Positions 1-5,265 of a DNA stretch of 5,592 nt are shown here, in pieces. The stretch's first letter is position 1. Every line of letters begins with the position of its first letter. This DNA comes from Sphingomonas sp. (GTDB lineage: Bacteria; Pseudomonadota; Alphaproteobacteria; Sphingomonadales; Sphingomonadaceae): assembly GCA_019747165.1 (NCBI GenBank), contig JAIERC010000495.1, positions 1-5,592 on the forward strand, given 5' to 3'. The notes under the pieces were generated by a model that was given only the letters and a program-made list of their open reading frames with translations, searched no databases and was not told the DNA's origin. Both the position numbers and the translations under genes were made by a program.

Positions 1-20
1 TGGTGGGGCATGCCCCACCA
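1..20. repeat. Perfect 20-bp palindrome at the window edge
   Basis: TGGTGGGGCATGCCCCACCA is its own reverse complement over all 20 bases, with no spacer. It could form a cruciform or be a binding site for a dimeric protein. No T-run follows on the plus strand, so it is a poor terminator in that direction. It begins at base 1, so its true extent and what lies to its left are unknown. It could also be a contig-end artefact. Confidence 0.6.
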
Positions 21-175
21 CCAGCAGCACCTAAATCTCCACCGAAAATTACACCACGAGCGCGGACGCTAACTTCCTTGGAAGGTTGGCCGCTAGAAGC
101 GCGCTTTTGGAAGGGCGTTCGAACACAACCCTTGCGTGCACCGTGATGGTCAGGCGTGGCCTTTCGGCTAGGCAT
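1..175 (-). CDS. Possible 5' part of an unrecognised small basic ORF, running off the window
   Basis: On the minus strand an ATG at 175-173 opens a frame with no stop for 58 codons, continuing past base 1. An in-frame stop lies about 20 bases upstream of the ATG, which bounds the frame. The product starts MPSRKATPDHHG, is rich in Lys, Arg, Ser and Gly, and ends in a Gly/Ala-rich stretch inside the 20-bp palindrome. I recognise no family. Only a weak GAGA lies upstream, rather far away, and there is no clear promoter. A 58-codon open frame in GC-rich DNA can arise by chance, so this is only a candidate. Sequence to the left of the window would settle it. Confidence 0.15.
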   Translation of the reverse strand, partial: MPSRKATPDHHGARKGCVRTPFQKRASSGQPSKEVSVRARGVIFGGDLGAAGGGACPT

Positions 176-489
176 TGTGCGTAACCATTCTCGACTTCAA
201 ATCGTTGGCCTTACAGCCCTTCGGGGAGTACGGCGTTGCCGAGCATCGATCCAGCGGGCTGCTTCTTCATCAGCGAATTATGCTACTCACCTCCGATGCC
301 GCCGCACCTTGGAGACTTCCAGACGGCCCAACTGCACCTTGCAATTGGGCAAGTCGGCCGGATAACCTCGGAGTGACGGTAAACGCTGGCATTCAGCACC
401 CGCGACGGCGGTTATCAGGAACGTTTTCGCCGAGAGTGATGCAAGAGGACCGGGATTTGCATGGGGAGCGCGAGCAAGTAAACCACGCC
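176..489. other. Gene-poor stretch left of the regulator; nothing supportable as coding
   Basis: No frame here has a good start, a ribosome site and a recognisable product together. A long plus-strand frame beginning near 175 runs on to 735, but its second half is antisense to the MerR gene and its sequence resembles no family I know. The stretch contains a hairpin-forming repeat at 326-350 and a perfect 7-bp inverted pair (GATAACC at 361-367, GGTTATC at 410-416). It may be decayed or intergenic DNA. Confidence 0.4.
326..350. repeat. Short strong hairpin (11-bp stem with one mismatch, 3-nt loop)
   Basis: GCCCAA at 326-331 pairs with TTGGGC at 345-350, and TGCA at 333-336 pairs with TGCA at 340-343. 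There is one C/A mismatch and a CCT loop. No T-run follows on the plus strand (AAGTCGG), and none on the minus strand (CGTCTGG), so it is not a typical intrinsic terminator. Function unknown. Confidence 0.4.
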
Positions 490-875
490 TCAGGTATGGG
501 CCGCCGGATTAAAGGCGGCGATGATCGGACATGGCCCGGTGTCCTCTGCGGCACAGGCTTCTGCCAGACGCACCAAGGCTCCGCGCATGGTTTGCAACGT
601 CGCAATCTTTTCGTCGAGCGCCGCGATCCGACTGTTGGCGAGCGCCTGCGCTGCCGATCGGTCAGACGTTTCGAGATCCAAAAGGGTAGAAATCTCATCG
701 AGCGTGAAGCCGGCCATCTGGGCCGCGCGAATTGAGCGCAAACGATCAAGGTCATCGGTGCCATAGCGCCGCGGGCCATGATCACGCGGCGGCTCAGCGA
801 CCAGGCCGCGCCGCTGGTAATAACGGATCGTTTCAACGTTTACGCCGCCCGCACGGGCGAGTCGCCGATTTTCAT
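490..875 (-). pseudogene. MerR-family transcriptional regulator, frameshifted near its N-terminus
   Basis: MerR-family dimers bind a dyad inside an over-long promoter spacer and activate by distorting it. An ATG at 875-873 starts MKIG, but the rest of the protein lies in another frame from about 861. The sequence ATCGGCGACTCGCC is one C short of reading MKIG(R/D)LARAGG. With one base restored, the product is about 128 residues. It has an N-terminal winged HTH (LARAGGVNVETIRYYQRRGL, about 6-25), the RRYG wing near 36-39, MAGFTLDEI helices near 54-62, and a C-terminal coiled-coil dimer helix. The end has CAAEDTGPCPII, resembling the metal/thiol-binding end of MerR. The residue matching MerR Cys82 is Ser (ETSDRS), which argues against mercury sensing. 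Only a TTG at 741 can open the long frame, and that would lose the HTH. The damage may be real or a sequencing error. Its natural target is the divergent promoter beside it. Confidence 0.8.
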
Positions 876-883
876 AAACCTGC

Positions 884-915
884 TTGATCCCGTATCATGG
901 TACGGAGTTTATAGC
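884..915 (+). promoter_or_regulatory. MerR-type promoter and operator for the glutaredoxin-MauE gene
   Basis: The -35 is TTGATC (884-889). The -10 is TTATAG (909-914, 19-bp spacer) or TATAGC (910-915, 20-bp spacer). The spacer holds CCGTATCATGGTACGG (890-905), a dyad matching at 14 of 16 positions. Both the over-long spacer and a CCGTA/TACGG dyad are hallmarks of mer promoters controlled by MerR. The expected transcript start is near 921, leaving a short leader before the GTG at 949. The dyad lies 15 bp from the ATG of the divergent regulator, so it probably also controls that gene. Confidence 0.8.
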
Positions 916-935
916 GATGGCATTGTCAGCGAATC

Positions 936-941
936 AAAGGA
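936..941 (+). promoter_or_regulatory. Ribosome binding site that fixes the GTG start at 949
   Basis: AAAGGA lies 7 nt before GTG 949-951. No ATG further upstream in this frame has a comparable site, and those upstream codons would lie inside the promoter and the divergent regulator gene. Confidence 0.7.
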
Positions 942-948
942 AATCGCA

Positions 949-1698
949 GTGCCCCAATCAGCAAGATCCGCCGTGCTCTACCGAATGGTCATGCCCGGCC
1001 ACACCTGCCCTTATGGCCTGAAGGCAAAGCACCTGCTCTCCTCGCGCGGGTATCGGGTAGAGGATCATCACCTGACAACGCGCGAAGAAACCGACGCATT
1101 CAAAGCCGAGCATGGCGTGATCAGCACGCCGCAAACCTTCATCAATGGGCAGCGGATCGGCGGCCACGATGACCTCCGCCGCTTTTTCGGCCTCAAGGTC
1201 GCTGACCCAAATGTCACCACCTATCGCCCTGTTGTTGCGCTATTCACGATGACAGCGTTGATGGCAGTCGCAACCGGAATTGCGACTGACGGCCAAGCGG
1301 TCAGCATCAGCGTGGCAGAATGGTTCATCGCCTTCTCAATGTGTGTGCTGGCGCTGCTCAAGCTGCAAGATGTCGAGAAATTTGCGACCATGTTCCTCAA
1401 TTATGACCTGCTGGCGCAGCGCTGGGTGCCCTATGCGCGCTTCTACCCCTTCGCTGAGGGTCTCGCCGGCGTTCTGATGGTGGCAGGTGTGCTACATTGG
1501 GTCTCGATCCCGGTGGCCCTCTTCATCGGCACGATCGGCGCGGTTTCTGTGTTCAAGGCGGTCTACATCGACAGGCGCGAGCTCAAGTGCGCATGTGTCG
1601 GAGGATCGAGCAACGTTCCGCTCGGTTTCGTGTCGCTGACCGAGAACCTGTTGATGATCGCAATGGCGCTTTGGATGGCAGGCAAGATGGTCGTCTGA
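949..1698 (+). CDS. Glutaredoxin domain fused to a MauE/DoxX-like membrane domain
   Basis: A 249-residue protein. The N-terminal glutaredoxin fold (about 9-83) carries MPGHTCPYG with the active cysteine at 20. The motif is CPYG rather than CPYC, so it is of the single-cysteine (monothiol) kind. It also has the glutathione-site signature TPQTFINGQRIGG (60-72) followed by DDL. The rest (about 93-246) has four or five hydrophobic spans and resembles MauE-type redox membrane proteins, whose family namesake is needed for methylamine dehydrogenase maturation. A CAC motif (214-216, CACVGG) sits just before the last span and could exchange electrons or disulphides with the glutaredoxin domain. I infer a role in thiol-disulphide exchange at the inner membrane with the glutaredoxin domain in the cytoplasm; the substrate is unknown. 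The GTG start is chosen for its AAAGGA site. It is transcribed from a MerR-type promoter divergent from the broken regulator. No obvious terminator follows. Confidence 0.85.
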   Translation: MPQSARSAVLYRMVMPGHTCPYGLKAKHLLSSRGYRVEDHHLTTREETDAFKAEHGVISTPQTFINGQRIGGHDDLRRFFGLKVADPNVTTYRPVVALFTMTALMAVATGIATDGQAVSISVAEWFIAFSMCVLALLKLQDVEKFATMFLNYDLLAQRWVPYARFYPFAEGLAGVLMVAGVLHWVSIPVALFIGTIGAVSVFKAVYIDRRELKCACVGGSSNVPLGFVSLTENLLMIAMALWMAGKMVV

Positions 1699-2237
1699 CG
1701 ATCTCTGAAGAGAACGTATACGTCGGATAGAACGCGTGACACAGCACTCCGCTGACCAACGAAAAATGCGCCCTATTGCCGCAGCGCCCGTAGAACGTTG
1801 GGGTATAATGAAAGACACTTAATGGAAGGAACAAGTCGCCTTCCGGCAATACCGGTCAGTGGGAATGCCTCCCCTCAACGACGGCTAGATCCCAACTTTA
1901 GCCGCGTCTAGCGCCCTATGAACGCACGACCGTTTTCAAGAAGGCGCAGGTTGCAAAGGACCGTATGACATGGTGTCGAAAGCTGACAGGCAGGTAACTT
2001 CCAGAAGGCAGGCAAAGCCGCCGTGCCGCTTTCGGGATCGCGGTTCAGCCCCGCTTATGGCAGCAGGTGGGTGGAAAGCGGAAAGCGAAAAGCGGAAAGC
2101 CTCTATCGAGCCCTATCGAAGTGTGGCTCAGTAGCCGCAAACGCCTCATGCGAGCAAAAGATTGAGGCAGTTGGAACGTCCCGTTATCTTCAGCCCGGGA
2201 GAAACTCGCGTTGAGCGATATGCTTTATCTCGCCTAA
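1699..2237. other. 539-bp stretch without a convincing gene
   Basis: No frame combines a start, a ribosome site and a recognisable product. A 63-codon GTG-started frame at 2023-2214 is low-complexity around the tandem repeat and looks accidental. The stretch contains a perfect 10-bp palindrome ACGTATACGT (1714-1723) and the heptanucleotide repeat at 2073-2100. No T-run terminator is visible for the gene on either side. It may be a junction between acquired segments. Confidence 0.4.
2073..2100. repeat. Tandem heptanucleotide repeat, four copies
   Basis: Four contiguous 7-bp units read GGAAAGC, GGAAAGC, GAAAAGC, GGAAAGC; only the third differs, by one base. Short tandem arrays like this can change copy number by slippage. 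Because 7 is not a multiple of 3, copy changes would shift any reading frame across it. No gene or promoter is clearly associated. Confidence 0.75.
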
Positions 2238-2603
2238 TCAGGTGATGCGCTTAGGAGCGCGAACCGTGCGCTCGTTTTCGACATTGCCAGTGTTCAATGT
2301 CGTGTTCGGTTCAAGGAGCACCACATGGCATTCTTCGCTCAGCGCCTCTGGGCGGTGTTCAACGCCCCTCGGGACGATGATGAATTCCCCAGGGTCTAAA
2401 TCGACCTCCCGGTCGCGAAATCCCATCCTGAGCCGCCCTTGCACTACTAGGAAGAGCTCATCCTCGTTTTCATGATGATGCCAGTGGAATGGCCCTCGGA
2501 ACTTCGCTAGTTTGATCTGTGCGTTATTGATGTCGCCAGCGACCTTAGGGCACCAAGGCTCTGAAAAGGTAGAAAATGCTTGCGCTAGGTTGACCTTGTT
2601 CAT
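2238..2603 (-). CDS. Single-domain cupin protein
   Basis: A 121-residue protein with both cupin motifs intact. Motif 1 is HWHHHENEDELFLVVQG (40-56), giving ligands His42, His44 and Glu49. Motif 2 is GEFIIVPRGVEH (72-83), giving His83. With all four ligands present it should bind a divalent metal in a small beta-barrel. The closing LEPNTTLNTGNVENERTV style is typical of small mannose-6-phosphate-isomerase-like cupins of unknown substrate, so no reaction can be assigned. It appears cytoplasmic, with no signal peptide. The ATG at 2603 is chosen over a frame extension to 2642 because GGGAGG (2615-2610) lies 6 nt upstream. It stands alone, with low GC compared with the operon to its right (one 60-base row here, 2461-2520, has 29 G+C, against 44 in row 3481-3540), which hints at a separate origin. 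Confidence 0.85.
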   Translation of the reverse strand: MNKVNLAQAFSTFSEPWCPKVAGDINNAQIKLAKFRGPFHWHHHENEDELFLVVQGRLRMGFRDREVDLDPGEFIIVPRGVEHRPEALSEECHVVLLEPNTTLNTGNVENERTVRAPKRIT

Positions 2604-2609
2604 CCGAAA

Positions 2610-2615
2610 CCTCCC
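2610..2615 (-). promoter_or_regulatory. Ribosome binding site fixing the cupin start
   Basis: GGGAGG on the minus strand lies 6 nt before the ATG at 2603. It lies inside the alternative upstream extension of the frame, so it favours the shorter protein. Confidence 0.7.
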
Positions 2616-2749
2616 ACTATCTTGCCTCTGAACACCGACCAAAATAGCCAGTAAACTGTGACGCTGAAGCCGCCGCGACCTTATAGAAAGCTTAGCGAAG
2701 ATGCTACTGGCAGCAATGGGGTCGGATTGCGAATTTCCGCTTCCAGGGA

Positions 2750-2771
2750 GAAACCGGCTGAAGCTGCCGGT
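2750..2771 (-). terminator. Weak candidate terminator after the monooxygenase operon
   Basis: On the minus strand ACCGGC (2771-2766) and GCCGGT (2758-2753) form a 6-bp GC-rich stem with a 7-nt loop, followed by TTCTCCC. It lies about 83 bp after the monooxygenase stop. The T-run is poor, so it may be inefficient or incidental. Confidence 0.25.
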
Positions 2772-2853
2772 CTGCGCTTTAGGCTTTCTTGACCTGGCAA
2801 TCGGTTGGGGCAGGGCAGGCGCCTGAATTCCCGCCTCTCAAATGGCGGCGGCA

Positions 2854-3900
2854 TCATCCAGCCCATGCGGCATAATCGGGCATTGTATGCATGGCGCGCA
2901 GGCGGGGTTCGGACAGGGCTGCCGGGATAGACCGGAGCGCTGCACGCAGGATGAACCGCGCTGCAGCCGGTCCATGAGCGCCGAGCCGGCCAAGGGCCGA
3001 TTCCCGCACGAACATCCGAGCCCGCTTGAGGCGAAGGCGCTCGTAATGATGCGCGACCTGCGACGGCGTGACAGCGGCGGCGATGGCCTGAAGCGCGGCG
3101 GCATCCTCCAGCCCCTGACAGGCGCCCTGACCAAGATTGGGCTCCATTGCATGCGCAGCATCCCCGACCCGGATGATCCCGGGGGCGTAGAGTGTCTTCG
3201 GCGGCGGCTTGGCATGGACGGCGAACGGGATAAGCGCATCGGGCGTGGTTGCCGCAATCGCCTCGGCGATCGGGGATGGCCAGCCTTCGGCGGCGGCGGC
3301 GCAGGCGGCAAGATCGGGCATGGCGGCATCGGCAGGCTGGGTGCGCATCAGGAACCAGTAGCGGCGGTTGTCCGGCAGTTCGAACACGCCGAAGCGCTGG
3401 TGCTTGCCCCAGTATTCCGCCGCTACGCCGCCAAGGTCCGGCCCCGCGACCGGGCCCGACAGCGCTAGCACCCCGCCATAGCCTGCATAGGGGGGCGCCG
3501 ATCCCACACTGCTCGGCGCGCGGATGCCGCCAGCGTCAACCACCAGACCACAGGCCAGCGGCTCGCCGCTCGCCAGCGTCACCCGCCCTAGGGCAACCTC
3601 GCTGACCTCACAGCCGAGCCGCAGCCGATCTGGCCCCAGCGCCACCAGCAGCGCATTCTGAAGCGCGGTCCGGGTCGCCAGCAGCATCTGCCGGATCGGC
3701 GCGGCGGCGGCGGTGACCGCGCCGAGGATACCGAGGCGCGCCATCGCCGCACAGGCATTGGGCCACAGGCTAAGCGCGGCGCCCATCGGTTCGATCCGCG
3801 GCGCACGCTCCAGCACTGTGACCTCCCACCCGGCATTGGCGAAGGCGATGCCCGATGCCAGCCCGGCTATCCCGCCGCCGACGATGATCGCTCTGGGCAT
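2854..3900 (-). CDS. FAD-dependent monooxygenase (PHBH-like), short and with an altered DG motif
   Basis: A 348-residue flavoprotein of the class that hydroxylates aromatic or related substrates using FAD and NAD(P)H. Visible motifs are the dinucleotide fold GGGIAG (8-13) with Glu31 at the end of strand 2 (VTVLER), an Arg-containing RTALQNAL (77-84), and the GD motif RVGDAAHAMEPNLGQGACQG (244-263) that holds FAD. Two oddities stand out. The DG motif, normally GADGIR, reads DAGGIR (122-127), with the Asp and a Gly exchanged. The segment between PIRQMLLAT (68-76) and RTALQNAL lacks roughly 25-30 residues found in typical relatives. It may therefore be inactive or specialised. AAGGAA lies 7 nt before the ATG. 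It starts 24 bp after the hydrolase stop, so the two are probably one operon. The substrate cannot be told. Confidence 0.85.
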   Translation of the reverse strand: MPRAIIVGGGIAGLASGIAFANAGWEVTVLERAPRIEPMGAALSLWPNACAAMARLGILGAVTAAAAPIRQMLLATRTALQNALLVALGPDRLRLGCEVSEVALGRVTLASGEPLACGLVVDAGGIRAPSSVGSAPPYAGYGGVLALSGPVAGPDLGGVAAEYWGKHQRFGVFELPDNRRYWFLMRTQPADAAMPDLAACAAAAEGWPSPIAEAIAATTPDALIPFAVHAKPPPKTLYAPGIIRVGDAAHAMEPNLGQGACQGLEDAAALQAIAAAVTPSQVAHHYERLRLKRARMFVRESALGRLGAHGPAAARFILRAALRSIPAALSEPRLRAMHTMPDYAAWAG

Positions 3901-3924
3901 GTCCGCGTTCCTTGCCGGTGCTTG

Positions 3925-4773
3925 CTAACGCGCGCCGATGAAGGCCGCGAGCGCCGCGCGCCCGTCGGCCGATTCCAGCGCACCGCCATGGCCTACCGGC
4001 ACGGGCGCGAAGGTCACTTTCGTCCCGCCAGCCTCGAGCGCCTGCTGGAACTCCCGCATACGCACGGGCCGGATGACCTTGTCTTTGGTGCCCGACAGCA
4101 GCAACACCGTAGCGCGGGCCGCCACTACATAACCCTGATAATCGAAGGCATCCAGCGCCGGGTCGAGCCGCAGCTTCACGAAGGGCTTGGCGAGGCCGGG
4201 CACGAAATCGCGCCCGACCGCCTGATAATCAGCGGCGCTCCCTTCGATGATCAGTCCGGCAAGCGCGCCCGCTTGCGCCAGCGACGCCGTCATGGCGCCG
4301 CCGAACGACAGCCCATAGGCGTAAGTCGGGCCGCGCCCTATCCACCCTTTCGACTTCAGCCGGTCGATCATCGCCGGGCCGAAGGCGGCGGCTGCCGCTG
4401 CGATCGTGGGGGGCAGGGTGGTGCCGCCGCGGCCGGGATAGTCATAGAGGATGATGTCAGCCCCAGTCACCTCGGCAAGGCGCGCGGCCATCCGGCTTGT
4501 GCCCTCGGAATCGACGAAGCCGCCATTGCCCGCGCTGTAGATGATCGCGGTCTCGCTGGCGGGATTATCCAGCCTGACGGTGCGAACCGCGCCCAATTCC
4601 CCGAGAGGCAGCAGCGTGTCCGTGGCGGTGTAGCCGTCCGGCACCGTCAGAACGGCATCGGGTGCGGCGAGGCTTGCGCTGGGGTGGAAGCTCGTTCGCG
4701 AGATCACCGCCGAGCAGCCGCTAAGGCTAAGACCGAGCGCGGCGACCATCATTGCAGATTTGCAGGAAATCAC
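3925..4773 (-). CDS. Predicted alpha/beta-hydrolase lipoprotein
   Basis: A 282-residue protein. The N-terminus has a Lys, a hydrophobic run and the lipobox LSGC (17-20), so it should be lipidated at Cys20. Ser21 does not signal inner-membrane retention, which favours the outer membrane, periplasmic side. The mature part looks like an alpha/beta-hydrolase: YDYPGRGGT (110-118) near the oxyanion site, nucleophile elbow GLSFG with Ser156, Asp231 in LLSGTKDKV, and His262 in VGHGG. The triad is complete and in family order, so it is probably an active esterase or related hydrolase of unknown substrate. The GTG at 4773 has GAGG 5 nt upstream. An ATG at 4752 is possible but has no ribosome site and would shorten the signal peptide. 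It is the first gene of an operon with the FAD monooxygenase. Confidence 0.85.
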   Translation of the reverse strand: MISCKSAMMVAALGLSLSGCSAVISRTSFHPSASLAAPDAVLTVPDGYTATDTLLPLGELGAVRTVRLDNPASETAIIYSAGNGGFVDSEGTSRMAARLAEVTGADIILYDYPGRGGTTLPPTIAAAAAAFGPAMIDRLKSKGWIGRGPTYAYGLSFGGAMTASLAQAGALAGLIIEGSAADYQAVGRDFVPGLAKPFVKLRLDPALDAFDYQGYVVAARATVLLLSGTKDKVIRPVRMREFQQALEAGGTKVTFAPVPVGHGGALESADGRAALAAFIGAR

Positions 4774-4880
4774 ATCGGCCTCTGTCGGAGCTCAAGCCCA
4801 ACCAATGCGATAGGAGATGGTTCCGCGATCCGTTCAGCGCGCCGAACGTGAGGCCGGTCAAGGCGCGGCAGTGAGGCCTG

Positions 4881-4907
4881 AGCATACGCCATTGACCTAT
4901 GTGTCAA
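4881..4907 (-). promoter_or_regulatory. Possible divergent promoter for the hydrolase-monooxygenase operon
   Basis: On the minus strand a perfect -35, TTGACA (4907-4902), is followed by TATGCT (4886-4881) with a 15-bp spacer, shorter than ideal. It overlaps the toxin-antitoxin palindrome, so it might be controlled by the same repressor. The leader to the GTG at 4773 would be about 100 nt. Confidence 0.3.
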
Positions 4908-4915
4908 TGGCGTAT
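4884..4915. promoter_or_regulatory. Toxin-antitoxin operator: perfect 13-bp inverted repeat
   Basis: ATACGCCATTGAC (4884-4896) and GTCAATGGCGTAT (4903-4915) are exact reverse complements around a 6-nt spacer. The repeat covers the -35 and reaches the -10 of the toxin promoter. Type II antitoxins with an HTH domain usually bind such palindromes to repress their own operon, so this is the likely site for the antitoxin at 5262-5555. Confidence 0.75.
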
Positions 4916-4920
4916 ATATG
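4892..4920 (+). promoter_or_regulatory. Toxin-antitoxin promoter, probably giving a leaderless toxin mRNA
   Basis: -35 TTGACC (4892-4897), 17-bp spacer, -10 TATATG (4915-4920). Transcription should begin about 7 bases after the -10, at or next to the ATG at 4927. There is no Shine-Dalgarno sequence before either candidate ATG (4918 or 4927), which fits leaderless translation. An alternative -10, TATATA (4913-4918), has a 15-bp spacer. Confidence 0.6.
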
Positions 4921-5265
4921 ACGCACATGACGACCTTGCAGACCGTTGTTGAACTGCCTGAGTTCCAGCGGCGCGCCAAGGCCATCATGAGCGATAGCGA
5001 ACGCATGAGCCTCATCGGCTACATCGCGGCAAACCCGGAAGCGGGCGTGTCGCTGGGCGGTGGATTGCGCAAGGTCCGGATCCCGCGTGAAGGTGGCGGC
5101 AAAAGCGGTGGTTACCGAACCATCTATGTCTTCGGCGGCCGGCATATGCCGATCTACTTGATCACCGTCTTTGCCAAGAACGAGAAGGACAATCTGACGA
5201 GGGCCGAGCAGGCAGCAGCGGTGGAACTGAGCAAGACCCTGATAGCAACCTATGGAGATCGATGA
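4918..5265 (+). CDS. higB: HigB2/RelE-like toxin of a type II toxin-antitoxin system
   Basis: Up to 115 residues; if translation starts at the ATG at 4927 (MTTLQTVVELPEF), which I prefer, it is 112. That ATG fits the promoter, while the one at 4918 overlaps the -10 box. Family marks are GLRKVR (49-54), GGGKSGGYRTIYVF (59-72) and LITVFAKNEKDNLTRAE (81-97), typical of RelE-like toxins of the HigB2 type. These toxins cut mRNA on the ribosome. The fold should be a small beta-sheet with flanking helices, acting in the cytoplasm. Its stop overlaps the antitoxin start in ATGA, so the two are co-translated; the toxin-first order is as in higBA. The product looks intact. Symbol by family resemblance. 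Confidence 0.88.
   Translation: MTHMTTLQTVVELPEFQRRAKAIMSDSERMSLIGYIAANPEAGVSLGGGLRKVRIPREGGGKSGGYRTIYVFGGRHMPIYLITVFAKNEKDNLTRAEQAAAVELSKTLIATYGDR

Noticed and set aside
326..350. Integron attC site (GCCCAAC fits RYYYAAC)
   Set aside because: At 25 bp it is far shorter than known attC sites (about 57-141 bp), and the other core reads ATTGGGC instead of GTTRRRY. There is no integrase or cassette.
361..416. GATAACC / GGTTATC inverted pair as a mobile-element end
   Set aside because: Only 7 bp match, and there is no transposase or target duplication nearby. A pair this short over about 55 bp is not significant.
175..735. Long plus-strand open frame (186 codons)
   Set aside because: Its second half is exactly antisense to the clearly recognisable MerR coding sequence, it has no ribosome site, and its sequence resembles no family known to me.
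778..948. N-terminal extension of the glutaredoxin protein to the ATG at 778
   Set aside because: It would run through the promoter, the dyad and the divergent regulator gene. The GTG at 949 has a good AAAGGA site and gives a product that begins just before the glutaredoxin fold, as expected.
490..1698. Mercury-resistance (mer) operon
   Set aside because: The promoter is mer-like, but the regulator lacks one mercury cysteine and no merT, merP or merA follows. The only target gene is glutaredoxin-MauE.
2842..4851. Long plus-strand frames across the monooxygenase and hydrolase genes (e.g. 3922-4851, 309 codons)
   Set aside because: They are antisense shadows in very GC-rich DNA. The minus-strand frames have intact FAD and hydrolase motifs and good ribosome sites.
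4817..4920. Small plus-strand ORF from ATG 4817 ending at the toxin start
   Set aside because: AGGAG directly abuts the ATG with no spacing, and the frame crosses the operator and promoter. No recognisable product.
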